Assembly: GCF_008086045.1 (NCBI RefSeq)
Contig: NZ_VSEY01000011.1
Coordinates: forward strand, 1 to 64,000
From: Nonomuraea sp. PA05
GTDB lineage: Bacteria; Actinomycetota; Actinomycetes; Streptosporangiales; Streptosporangiaceae
Length of the DNA: 64,000 bases
Direction: 5' to 3'
The notes beneath the pieces are model-generated. The model ran no database searches and was not told where the DNA came from. It saw only the letters and a list, made by a program, of their open reading frames with translations. The stretch's first letter is position 1. Each line of letters begins with the position of its first letter. Position numbers and translations under genes: made by a program. Below, piece by piece: positions 24,948 to 32,823 of the stretch.

Positions 24948-25808
24948 ATGGATGAGGGAGGTCTGAGCATCGCGTTACTGGGACCGCTGGAGGTGCGGCG
25001 GGACGGGGCGCAGGTCCGGCTGACCACCGGCAGGCTGCGGGCGCTGCTGGCCGTGCTGGCGGTGTTCGCGGGTGACGCGGTGACCGTGGAGCGGCTGGCG
25101 CGGGCCCTGTGGGGCGAGGAGCTGCCGGCCAACGCGCGGCGCAGCGTCCAGACGTACGTGGCCCGCCTGCGCCGGGCGATCGGCCGCGCGGCGATCCGCA
25201 CGACGCCGGACGGCTACCTGCTGGACGTCGCCCCCGCCCAGGTGGACGTGGTGCGTTTCCGGGCGCTGGCGGCCGAGGCGGGCAGGAGACGCGGGACGGC
25301 GGCGGAGCGGCCCCTGGTGGAGGAGGCGAGCCGCCTGTGGCGCGGCGCGCCGTTCGAGGGTGTCGAGTCGGATTGGCTGCGCGCGACCGTCTCGCCGTCG
25401 CTGCACGAGCTGCACCTGAGCGCCGTGGAGCGGCGGGTCGATCTGGGCCTGGCCGAGGGCCGTCACCGCGAGCTGGTCGCGGAGTTGCTCGGCCTGGCCG
25501 CGCGCCACCCGCTGCGGGAGTCGTTGTGGGGGCGCCTGCTCGTGGTGCTGGGCAGGAGCGGCCGGCAGGCCGAGGCACTGGCCCTGTACGAGCGGCTGCG
25601 CCGCCGCCTTTCCGACGAGCTGGGCACCGACCCCTCGGCCGAGTTGCGCGGCATCCACGCCGCCCTGCTGCGGCCAGGCCCGGCGGAGGAAGCGCCGCAG
25701 GTGACAATGTTCACGGGCGTGGCGGAGCCGTACGCCGGGATGTGCGTGATCTCGGGACGGGCCGACGGCGGCCGCCGCTTCCTGGCGGTCGTGTGGAGCC
25801 CGGTGTAA
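24948..25808 (+). CDS. SARP-type (AfsR/BTAD) transcriptional regulator
   Basis: About 286 residues from ATG 24948. The N-terminal OmpR-like winged helix (SIALLGPLEVRRDGAQVRLT to VQTYVARLRRAIG) is followed by a bacterial transcriptional activation domain with ELAEL-type helices and ALALYERLRRRLSDELGTDPS, the classic BTAD signature. SARPs activate secondary metabolite genes, but no biosynthetic genes are adjacent. The C-terminal 45 residues (TMFTGVAEPYAGMCVISG onward) are an extension of unknown role. Confidence 0.9.
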   Translation: MDEGGLSIALLGPLEVRRDGAQVRLTTGRLRALLAVLAVFAGDAVTVERLARALWGEELPANARRSVQTYVARLRRAIGRAAIRTTPDGYLLDVAPAQVDVVRFRALAAEAGRRRGTAAERPLVEEASRLWRGAPFEGVESDWLRATVSPSLHELHLSAVERRVDLGLAEGRHRELVAELLGLAARHPLRESLWGRLLVVLGRSGRQAEALALYERLRRRLSDELGTDPSAELRGIHAALLRPGPAEEAPQVTMFTGVAEPYAGMCVISGRADGGRRFLAVVWSPV

Positions 25809-25885
25809 CCGCGGGCACAGGCAGCGGGACGGACGCCGTCCAGGATGGGTGATCGGATTCCCCTCACACAACGGAAGGTGCCGCC

Positions 25886-26335
25886 GTGCGTCTGCTCGCA
25901 GGGTTGACGATGAGTGCCGTACTCGCCGCCGGGCTGCTGACCGCCTCGCCCGCCATGGCCGCCGAGGCTGTGAAGTTCGCCGCGGACTCGGGCGACACGT
26001 GCCGCCGCGGGGTCGCGGAAGGCACGCTCGAACGGTACGACGGGCCGGTCATCCATCCCGTCGTCAACGTGGAAGGCTTACTGTCCGACGAGGCGCTCCC
26101 GACCATCTGCTTCCCCGACGACCTGCACTCCACGGTCACGATCGCGGGTTACCGGGGCTCCGACCTCGTGGACTCCGAGACGTACAAGGCGGACAACGAG
26201 CAGGTCAAGTTCGCCTTCGAGCTGTCCAACGGGCTGCTGAGCATCGACCGGGTGGTCGTGCAGGTGTGCCGGTTCAGCAACTCGCCGATCGGGATCAGCT
26301 ACTGCGGGACGGCGCAGGAGTACAAGATCCCCTAA
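25886..26335 (+). CDS. Small secreted protein, unknown function
   Basis: A 149-residue protein with a clear Sec signal (MRLLAGLTMSAVLAAGLLTASPAMAAEA, cleavage after AMA). The mature part is about 125 residues with four Cys (CRRG, ICFPDD, VCRF, YCGT), suggesting two disulphides and an all-beta fold. Start GTG 25886 has GGAAGG upstream. I do not recognise the family. Its stop overlaps the stop of the convergent gene by a few bases. Confidence 0.75.
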   Translation: MRLLAGLTMSAVLAAGLLTASPAMAAEAVKFAADSGDTCRRGVAEGTLERYDGPVIHPVVNVEGLLSDEALPTICFPDDLHSTVTIAGYRGSDLVDSETYKADNEQVKFAFELSNGLLSIDRVVVQVCRFSNSPIGISYCGTAQEYKIP

Positions 26336-27249
26336 GCGGGGGTCACGATGAGGGCGCCGGACAGCCCCTCGGGAAAGACCCAGACGTGCCGGCCCGCGGC
26401 GATCATCAGCGCGGGCGGCGCGTCCAGCCCCAGGCCGATCGGGCGCAGCGCGGCGCCCGCGGCGGGGGCGAGCGCGAACAGGTCACGGACGCCGCCCACC
26501 AGCACGCCGTTCGCGCACACCAGGAACGGCACCGGCCCCTCGGGCGCCCGCACGAACCGCCCCGGCTCGCCGGACCACGCCGACACCCGCAGCAGCCCGC
26601 CCGTCACGCTGATCCATAACGATCCGGCGCACACGGTCATGGCGCCGCGCCTGCGCCGTCCGAGCTCCACCTCCTTGGGGCCGCCGCGCAGCACGTCGTC
26701 GCGTGTCGACGTCCACCACAGCCGGTCGCCCTCCACCGCGCACGCGTCCAGCGCGGGCAGTTCCAGCGGCTCGCCGAGCACGCCGGGCTCGGCCAGCCTG
26801 CGCGCCACGCCGTCGCCGACGGCCCAGATCGCGCCGCCTCCCGCGACGACCCGGCCCGTGAAGCGTGCGCTCGCGGTCTCGGTGCCGGACGGGTCGAGCC
26901 AGTGGACGCGGTCGCCGGTGGTGCCCGCCAGTGTGCCGGTCGGGAGCGGGTCCGGCGCCGGTGGGCCGGCGAACGCCCTGGGCACCAGGACGGTCTCCGC
27001 CAGCGTGCCCGGCACCGGCCCGATCCCGGCCACCGTTCCCGGTACGGCCGCCAGGGACAGCGACTCCGGCATGGTCGCACCCTGCGTGGCACCGCCCAGC
27101 GCGCCGCGTGCCGTGCCACCTTCCAGGGGACGGCCCGACGGTGTGTACACGCGTACACCGTCGTCCGCCACGCACCACACGGTCGACCCGTCGGACGCGG
27201 CCGCCCGGACGGGGCGCGGCAGCTCGATCCTGGTGACCGCGACGTCCAT
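26332..27249 (-). CDS. Uncharacterised protein, probably beta-propeller
   Basis: A 305-residue protein without a signal peptide. Repeated short blocks (GSTVWCVADDGVRVYT, GGGAIWAVGDGVARRL, AGSLWISVTGGLLRVSA, NGVLVGGVRDLFALAPA, AGRHVWVF) look like propeller blades. No catalytic motif is seen. It ends at the convergent secreted protein and begins right beside the IS607 remnant, whose insertion may have altered its promoter. Confidence 0.65.
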   Translation of the reverse strand: MDVAVTRIELPRPVRAAASDGSTVWCVADDGVRVYTPSGRPLEGGTARGALGGATQGATMPESLSLAAVPGTVAGIGPVPGTLAETVLVPRAFAGPPAPDPLPTGTLAGTTGDRVHWLDPSGTETASARFTGRVVAGGGAIWAVGDGVARRLAEPGVLGEPLELPALDACAVEGDRLWWTSTRDDVLRGGPKEVELGRRRRGAMTVCAGSLWISVTGGLLRVSAWSGEPGRFVRAPEGPVPFLVCANGVLVGGVRDLFALAPAAGAALRPIGLGLDAPPALMIAAGRHVWVFPEGLSGALIVTPA

Positions 27250-27278
27250 GCGCTGAGACTAGACCGTTCGGAGCATCT

Positions 27279-27460
27279 CAGTGATCCTCTTGCCTGCTTC
27301 ACTGGCATCTGCCTCGATTGCTCGAGGTCTTACGTCGCCTCCACAGGCGTTTAGCGTCTCCGGAGAACTGCCCGGCGACGAGGAACTAGGCCGCGCTCTG
27401 CTCGAGCGTCATCGCGTTGAGCAGGTTGCGGGCGGCGTTGACGTCACGGTCACGCTCGAG
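27279..27460 (-). ncRNA. Candidate omega RNA / right-end hairpins of the IS607 element
   Basis: Reading the minus strand downstream of the TnpB coding end there are three hairpins: TCTCCGGAGA (about 27357-27366); CGCCT with AGGCG around a GTGG loop; and CCTCGA-GCAA-TCGAGG (27312-27327), a six-base stem with a GNRA-type tetraloop. CAGTGA/TCACTG (27279-27304) makes a longer stem. In TnpB systems the guide RNA derives from the gene 3' end and right end. Whether this remnant is transcribed is unknown. Confidence 0.35.
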
Positions 27461-28472
27461 CCGTACCACTCCGCCTTGTAGGCGAGTTGGCGGAAGAGCT
27501 CACCGAACCCGAGAGACGCCGGTTCTTGACCATCCCGGCGACGTTCAGGGTTTCGACGGCGATGGCTCGCTTGGATCTCGCGAGCATCGTCGTTGTCCTG
27601 TGCAGGAAGTCCGCGCGTTGGCCGGCCACCTCGAGGTGAACCCTGGCGAGCCGCTTGACGGCCTTGGCCCGGTTGCTCGAGCCGAGCTTCTTCCTCGAGA
27701 CCGCCTTGCCCGCCTTCCGCAGCTTGCGGAGCATGGCTTTGAGCGGCTTGGAGGCGTGGATCTCGGTCACGGTGCCGTCGTCGTCCACGATCGTGGCGAA
27801 CGTCTTCACGCCCACATCGATCCCGCACGCGGGAGCGCCGCTCGAGACCGCGTGCTTCTCGTTGACGTCGGACCGGTCGACCTCGAGTTGGAACGACAGC
27901 CACCAGCGGCCCGCCTGCTCACGGATCGTGGAGCCAACCACTCGAGCGCGCCCATCCGCAATCCGATCCGTCAGCCACGACATGTCCTCGAGCGCGCGCA
28001 CTCTGCCAACACCAGGCAGGGCGATCACTCGGGCAGCCAGCGGGCGGGCACGGTCGGCGTCGTAGCGGAACCTCGAGCCGTGCTTACGCTTCCGCCAGCC
28101 CGGGAAGCCGGCTTTGCGGCCCTTCCGCTTCCCGAATCTGGAGTCGAAGAAGTTCTTGAACCCAGCCGCCCGGACCCGGCACGCCTCCTTCGGCACCCTT
28201 GAGGACAAGCCCTCCTTGGTGAACCATGGATACCGGTCGCGGTGCTCGAGACGCCACAAACGCTCAAGCGCGGGAGCCGACCACGGGACAGACGTGAGGT
28301 TCGATTCGGGGACGCCGTAGGTCTTCTCCGCCTCGCGCTGGGCGAACGCGGCCTTCACCTTCTCGAGGCAGAAGTTCTCCACCACCCGCGACAGGCCAGC
28401 GTGCCGGCCGAGCCTGGCGCGCTGCTCAAGCGTCGGGGCCAGTTCGACGCGGAAGCCCTGCCGGCCGGTCAC
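27386..28472 (-). pseudogene. tnpB: TnpB (IS607-type RNA-guided nuclease), broken
   Basis: The first frame (28472 to about 27515) contains the RuvC-like core with Asp in CGIDVGVKTFA (residue 219) and Glu in AIAVETLNVAG (residue 307). After NRRL about 20 bases are missing, and the conserved GFGELFRQLAYKAEWYGS continues in another frame. A second deletion at a CTCGAG (27455) removes the whole zinc-ribbon (two CxxC pairs) and joins directly to RDRDVNAARNLLNAM, which holds the third catalytic Asp, in a third frame ending at TAG 27386. All three acidic residues survive but no single product can carry them. Not expected to be active. Confidence 0.9.
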
Positions 28473-28960
28473 GCGACTTCCCGAGCGGCGCGAAGGGCGG
28501 CTTTGGCGCGGCGTGCAGCCGAGCGCCGGCCGTACAGCCGAGCGCAGAACGAAGTGAGGACTTCGGTCATGTCCCGCACCAGGTCATCGTCCACTTCAGC
28601 GTCGTCGATCACAACGATGCGGCGGCCGTTCGCCTCGAGCGCGGCTGACAGATGCTCGAGCCCAAACCGGGTCAGCCGGTCACGATGCTCGACCACGATC
28701 ACGGCTACGGACGAGCGCGCAGCAGCCGGGCCGATTTCGGCCGCCTTCCATTCAGGCCGCTCGAGGTCGGTCTCCTGGTCGGCGCTGGAAACGCGGCAAT
28801 CTGCCACGGCCCGGCCCTCCCGATCGGTGGACTGCTCGAGAACCATGTACCGGCCGGTCGCTGTCTTGACGACCGGGACAGGCATCGTCCCGTCCCGGGC
28901 CCGCTTCCAGGCGGTCTGATAGTGGACGCCGTTCCGCTTCGCCCACTCGAAGAGCTTCAC
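28469..28960 (-). pseudogene. tnpA: IS607-type serine recombinase (TnpA), internally deleted
   Basis: A 163-residue open frame. The N-terminal MerR-like helix-turn-helix is FEWAKRNGVHYQTAWKRARDG; the resolvase domain starts with CRVSSADQE, keeping the nucleophile Ser, and ends with VIVVEHRDRLTRFG and EVLTSFCARLYGRRSA. Compared with full-length relatives, about 40 residues between DLER and VIVVEHRD are absent, removing part of the catalytic fold. The break lies at a CTCGAG (28760-28765). The frame is intact, so it may still be translated. Its 3' end overlaps the tnpB start by four bases. Confidence 0.85.
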
Positions 28961-29155
28961 ACCCTGATAACCCCAGATGGAGACTCAGAAGAACTGGTGC
29001 TTTCGCTGGCAGCTACATACCCCACGCCCACGAGCCGGACAGTCATGATCGCCCCCCGTCCCCAGGCAGCGAGAAGACCGCGACCGGGTATACCGCTCGG
29101 CAAGTGCAGGATCCGGTCGTCGGCCCAGGTCAGCCCGGCTGCGATCATTGTGACC

Positions 29156-30415
29156 ATGCGTGTAGTGGTGATCGGGAGCGGCATCGTGGGGGCCGGCGCG
29201 GCCTACCACCTGAGCCGCCGGGGCGCGTCGGTGACCGTGGTGGACGCCGGCTGCCAGGGCGGCGCGACCCAGGCGGGCGCGGGCATCGTGTGCCCGTGGG
29301 TGGACCATCCGGAGGACGACGACTGGTACCGCCTGACTCGCGAGGGCGCCCGCGCCTATCCGGCGCTGGTGGAGGAGCTGGGCGAGGACATCGGGTACGC
29401 CAAGGTGGGCGCTCTGCTGGTGGCCGAGGATCCGGTGGACCTGGAGCCGGTGCGCACGCTGCTGCGCCGCCGCCACGCCGGCGCGCCCGAGATGGGTGAC
29501 GTCGTGGACGTGGACTCGCCGACGGAGCTGTTCCCGCCGCTGTCCGACAACCTGAGCGCGCTGCTCGTGCCGGGCGCGGCCCGGGTGGACGGCTGCTCGG
29601 TGCGTGACGCGCTGCTGCGGGCGTGCGTGGCCCGCGGCGCGGAGGTTCGTACGGGCATCGCCGCGCTCACCCAGGACGGCCAGGTGCTGCTGCACCCGGC
29701 GGACGCGGGTCAAGGTGAAGGCCAGACCGTGGGGCAGGGCGAGGGGCGGGGCGAGGGGCAGGGCGAGGGGCAGGGCGAGGGGCAGGGCGAGGGTGAGGGT
29801 AGGTCGTGGCGGCAGGCCACGCCGCTGGCCGCCGCCCGCGCGTCCGCGCCCGCCGCGCCGGCGGGCCTGGAGGCGCTGCGGCTGGCGGGCGAGGGTGTCC
29901 CGGTCGAGGCCGACATGGTGATCGTGGCCGCCGGGGCGTGGACCGGGGAGGTGTGCCGGCCGCTGGGGGTCGAGCTGCCGGTCTTCCCCAGGCGGGGCCA
30001 GATCCTGCACGCCACCATGGAGGGTGTGGACACCGCGTGGTGGCCGATCGTTCTGCCCAGGGTGGGGCCGTACCTGCTGGGGTTCCCCGACTCGCGGGTG
30101 GTGGTCGGTGCGACGGTCGAGGACGTGGGGTTCTCGCCGCGCGTCACGATGGGCGGGCTGGACGAGGTGATCGAGGCGGGGCTGCGGGTGGCGCCGGGGC
30201 TGTTCAACGCGACGGTGACGGAGGCGAGGGCCGGGCTGCGGCCCGTGTACGCGCCGGGCCGGGCGCTGATCGGGCGGTTGACCGATCGGGTGGTGGTGGC
30301 GACGGGGCTGAGCGCGTACGGGCTGACCGCGGGGCCGTTCACCGGCGAGATCGCCGCGGCGCTCGCCCTCGGCGAGACACCGCCGATCGACATCACGCCG
30401 TACGCGCCTGCGTGA
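29156..30415 (+). CDS. FAD-dependent oxidoreductase (DadA/DAO family)
   Basis: A 419-residue flavoenzyme starting at ATG 29156. The Rossmann opening is VVVIGSGIVGAGAAYHLSRRGA; FAD contacts recur at GATQAGAGIVCPW and in the C-terminal VVVATGLSAYGLTAGP. It probably oxidises an amine or amino acid. Within the substrate half (about residues 182-210) a GEGQGEGQ stretch is encoded by a 12-bp repeat, followed by an Ala-rich segment, an insertion compared with the family. The region 28961-29155 before it shows no gene. Confidence 0.85.
   Translation: MRVVVIGSGIVGAGAAYHLSRRGASVTVVDAGCQGGATQAGAGIVCPWVDHPEDDDWYRLTREGARAYPALVEELGEDIGYAKVGALLVAEDPVDLEPVRTLLRRRHAGAPEMGDVVDVDSPTELFPPLSDNLSALLVPGAARVDGCSVRDALLRACVARGAEVRTGIAALTQDGQVLLHPADAGQGEGQTVGQGEGRGEGQGEGQGEGQGEGEGRSWRQATPLAAARASAPAAPAGLEALRLAGEGVPVEADMVIVAAGAWTGEVCRPLGVELPVFPRRGQILHATMEGVDTAWWPIVLPRVGPYLLGFPDSRVVVGATVEDVGFSPRVTMGGLDEVIEAGLRVAPGLFNATVTEARAGLRPVYAPGRALIGRLTDRVVVATGLSAYGLTAGPFTGEIAAALALGETPPIDITPYAPA
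29731..29803 (+). repeat. 12-bp repeat (GQGE codons) in the FAD oxidoreductase gene
   Basis: GGGGCAGGGCGA-type units recur about six times with small changes (GGGCGGGGCGA, GAGGGTGAG). They encode GQGEG repeats in frame, interrupting the predicted substrate domain. Confidence 0.75.
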
Positions 30416-30506
30416 AACCGCCGATCGCCAGCAACGCGCCCGCCTAAATCGGACTTTGGGCACCCCGACCCCTCAAGCAGGACAAGCGGCAACGTAGCAT
30501 CGGATA

Positions 30507-30533
30507 CCTCCCCACCGTGACGATGTGGGGAGG
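30507..30533 (+). promoter_or_regulatory. Hairpin sequestering the ribosome binding site
   Basis: CCTCCCCAC (30507-30515) and GTGGGGAGG (30525-30533) form a perfect nine-base stem with a nine-base loop. The right arm contains GGGGAGG, the only good ribosome binding site for the TTG start at 30539, so the folded leader would block translation. Confidence 0.65.
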
Positions 30534-30538
30534 CCGCC

Positions 30539-31225
30539 TTGCCGTTGCTCGCGCTGCTCCTGCTCCTGCTCGTGGCAGCCGCCGGTTGCACCTCCGCCCC
30601 GCCCGCGCCCGCGCCACCACCGCCACCTCCCAGAACCGCAGCCCCGCCCAAGCCCATCGCACCGGCCCAGGAGGAGAAGGAGAAGGTACAGGTCCCGCAC
30701 TCGGCCTCCGGACGCTACGCGGTCGTCAGGGGCGGCGCGCCCGCCAGGCCGGGCCGGGGGCGGGTGATGCGGTATCTCGTGGAGGTGGAGCGCGGCCTGC
30801 CGTTCGACCCGGCGGAGTTCGCCGCCGAGGTGCACCGCACGCTGAACGACGTACGCGGATGGGGCCGTTTCCAGCGGGTGGACCACGGGCCGGTACGGGT
30901 GCGCGTCGCGTTGTCGAGCCCTCGCCTGACCATCCGCCAGTGCCTGCCGCTGCGCACGGGCGGCGAGTTGTCGTGCTGGAACGGCCGCCGCTCGGTGATC
31001 AACGCGCTGCGCTGGGCGGAGGGCGTCCCGCAGTACGGCGGTGACCTGGCGGCCTACCGCCGGTACCTGATCAGCCATGAGGTCGGCCACGGTCTGGGGC
31101 ACCACCACCGCAGTTGCCCTGGCCCCGGGCGGCCCGCGCCGGTCATGGTGCAGCAGTCGAAGTCGCTGGGCCGCTGCCGCCCCAACCCGTGGCCGTTCCC
31201 GCACCGCCGCCCGGACGGACGTTAG
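30539..31225 (+). CDS. DUF3152 lipoprotein (predicted metalloprotease)
   Basis: A 228-residue lipoprotein with start TTG 30539. Signal and lipobox are LLALLLLLLVAAAGC, followed by a Pro-rich tether. The DUF3152 domain has VRVRVALSSPRLTIRQCLPL and the zinc-type motif HEVGHGLGHHH at residue 180, then CPGPGRPAPVMVQQSKSLGRC. The family is widespread in actinomycetes and is thought to be a membrane-anchored Zn protease of unknown substrate. A perfect hairpin in the leader overlaps its ribosome binding site. A TAGCAT element about 40 bases upstream could be its -10. Confidence 0.85.
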   Translation: MPLLALLLLLLVAAAGCTSAPPAPAPPPPPPRTAAPPKPIAPAQEEKEKVQVPHSASGRYAVVRGGAPARPGRGRVMRYLVEVERGLPFDPAEFAAEVHRTLNDVRGWGRFQRVDHGPVRVRVALSSPRLTIRQCLPLRTGGELSCWNGRRSVINALRWAEGVPQYGGDLAAYRRYLISHEVGHGLGHHHRSCPGPGRPAPVMVQQSKSLGRCRPNPWPFPHRRPDGR

Positions 31226-31264
31226 CCGCGAGCAGACGGGGCCAGGCCGAGCGCGGGTGTTCGC

Positions 31265-31840
31265 TCAGGCCAGGCCCGGCCCCGCGCCGACCCCGCGCAG
31301 CAGCGTGTCCACGACGCGGGTGGCCAGAGCCTCCGGGTCGCCGTCGCGTTCCTGCGTCGCCTCGTGACACAGCGCGTAGTAGACGCGCCTGGCCCACAGC
31401 GGATCCACGTCGGCCCTCAGCACCCCCGCCTCCTGCGCCCGCCTGAGCAGCCGCTCGCACCGCACGTCCACGTCGGCGTGCACCCTGGCCACCTCGGGAT
31501 CGCCCGACAACGCCCGGCTCATCGCGAACCCCCAGTCGAGCTTGACCCGCAGCACGTTCGCGGTCGCCTGGTAGAGCGCGACCAGCGGCGGCGCGGTGTC
31601 GGGCCGGGCGGCGTCGATGGCTTCGGCGAAGCGCCGGGTGGCCCACGCCGCCATCGCGTCCACCAGCGCCTCGCGGGAGGCGAAGCGCCGGTGCACGGTG
31701 GTGCGCGCGACCCCGGCCGCCTCGGCGATCTGTTCCATGCTGGCCGCCGGGTTCCTGCTGAGGACGCGTTCGGCCGCCTCCAGGATCGTGCGCACGGTCC
31801 GCTCGGCATCGGAGCGCAGCGCGCGCGTCGTCTCAGTCAC
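31265..31840 (-). CDS. TetR-family transcriptional regulator
   Basis: About 191 residues from GTG 31840. The DNA-binding part is RTILEAAERVLSRNPAASME followed by IAEAAGVARTTVHRRFASRE. Divergent from an SDR gene, with the perfect inverted repeat GAACTTGC-N12-GCAAGTTC between them, its likely operator. The simplest reading is autorepression and repression of the SDR until a substrate binds. Confidence 0.9.
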   Translation of the reverse strand: MTETTRALRSDAERTVRTILEAAERVLSRNPAASMEQIAEAAGVARTTVHRRFASREALVDAMAAWATRRFAEAIDAARPDTAPPLVALYQATANVLRVKLDWGFAMSRALSGDPEVARVHADVDVRCERLLRRAQEAGVLRADVDPLWARRVYYALCHEATQERDGDPEALATRVVDTLLRGVGAGPGLA

Positions 31841-31875
31841 AGCACACAGGGTACGGCATAGTCCCCATTCCATTC

Positions 31876-31903
31876 GAACTTGCGTCATCGGTGTTGCAAG
31901 TTC
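31876..31903. promoter_or_regulatory. TetR operator candidate
   Basis: GAACTTGC (31876-31883) and GCAAGTTC (31896-31903) are perfect eight-base arms with 20-base centre-to-centre spacing, about two helical turns. It lies in the 105-base region between the divergent TetR and SDR genes. Confidence 0.75.
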
Positions 31904-31945
31904 TAGATTGGCCGCATCAACGCTGATGCGACTGGGAGAACCATC

Positions 31946-32734
31946 ATGGACATGCGACTTACCGGCAAGACCGCCGTGGTGACCGGGGCGAGCAGGGGCA
32001 TCGGGCTCGCCATCGTGCGGGCGCTGACCGCCGAGGGCATGCGGGTGGTGGCCGCCGCGCGGACCGCCACCCCCGAGTTGAAGGAGACCGGCGCCGTCGT
32101 GGTGACGGCCGACCTGTCCACCGCCGACGGGCCCGCCGCGGTGATCGGCCAGGCGGTGGCCGAGCTGGGCGGGATCGACGTGCTGGTCAACAACGTGGGC
32201 GGCGGCGACTCCGCGACGGACCTGGTGGGCGGGTTCCTGACCGTGGGCGACGAGGTGTGGCGCGAGGTCCACGACCTCAACCTGCTCAGCGCCGTCCGCG
32301 CCACCCGCGCCGCCATGCCGAGCCTGCTGCGGCGGGGCGGCGCGGTGGTCAACATCTCCTCCAACAGCGCCAAGGTGCCCGGCGCGGGCCCCATCGCGTA
32401 CGCGACGGCCAAGGCGGCGCTGACCGCGTTCGGCAAGGCGCTGGCCGAGGAGTTCGGCCCGCAGGGGGTGCGGGTCAACACCGTCTCCCCCGGCGCGGTG
32501 CTGACCGCGATGTGGCAGGCCCCCGACGGTTACGGCGCCGCGGCGGCGCGGGCGTACGGGGTGGATCACGAGCAGTTCCTGGCGGGGCTGCCTGCGAACG
32601 CCGGGATGACGACCGGTAGGTTCGTCGAACCGGACGAGGTCGCCGCTCTGGTGACATGGCTGGCATCTCCGCATGCCGGAAGCGTGACCGGCGCGGACTA
32701 CGTCATGGACGGTGGGGCGATCAAAACAGTCTGA
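31946..32734 (+). CDS. SDR family oxidoreductase
   Basis: A 262-residue classical SDR with TGASRGIGLAIVRAL, NNVGGG, the catalytic Ser in NISSNSAKVPG, YATAK (YxxxK) and the C-terminal SVTGADYVMDGGAIKTV. Resembles 3-oxoacyl reductases, which use NAD(P)H. ATG 31946; ATG 31952 also possible. Regulated by the divergent TetR through the inverted repeat upstream. Confidence 0.9.
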   Translation: MDMRLTGKTAVVTGASRGIGLAIVRALTAEGMRVVAAARTATPELKETGAVVVTADLSTADGPAAVIGQAVAELGGIDVLVNNVGGGDSATDLVGGFLTVGDEVWREVHDLNLLSAVRATRAAMPSLLRRGGAVVNISSNSAKVPGAGPIAYATAKAALTAFGKALAEEFGPQGVRVNTVSPGAVLTAMWQAPDGYGAAAARAYGVDHEQFLAGLPANAGMTTGRFVEPDEVAALVTWLASPHAGSVTGADYVMDGGAIKTV

Positions 32735-32823
32735 CCTATCGCGATATATCGTACGTAGGGGAACACCGGGGAGTCCCGTCCGGTTGGACCGGGACAGACG
32801 AACATTCCAGGGGAGTGTGGGCG

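Larger units (their letters stand above)
27279..28960 (-). mobile_element. IS607-family element, degenerate
   Basis: Two overlapping minus-strand genes, a serine recombinase (TnpA) and TnpB, plus downstream hairpins form an IS607-type element. Such elements have no terminal inverted repeats or target duplications, so the ends given (hairpins to tnpA start) are approximate. Both genes carry internal deletions, and TnpB also has frameshifts. CTCGAG occurs 17 times between 27321 and 28840, marking the element off sharply from its surroundings. AT content is slightly higher than the neighbourhood. Confidence 0.85.

Noticed and set aside
22690..25707. A 1005-codon open frame on the minus strand
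   Set aside because: It is antisense to the M43, TetR and SARP genes, lacks domain motifs and is Arg/Pro/Gly-rich, the usual result of GC-rich codon structure.
24948..25808. Biosynthetic gene cluster around the SARP regulators
   Set aside because: No PKS, NRPS, terpene or RiPP core genes lie near either SARP gene in the window.
27250..27385. IS terminal inverted repeats or target duplication
   Set aside because: None found; IS607 elements normally lack them, so exact ends cannot be set.
27386..28472. Active TnpB nuclease
   Set aside because: Frameshifts and loss of the zinc ribbon prevent one complete product.
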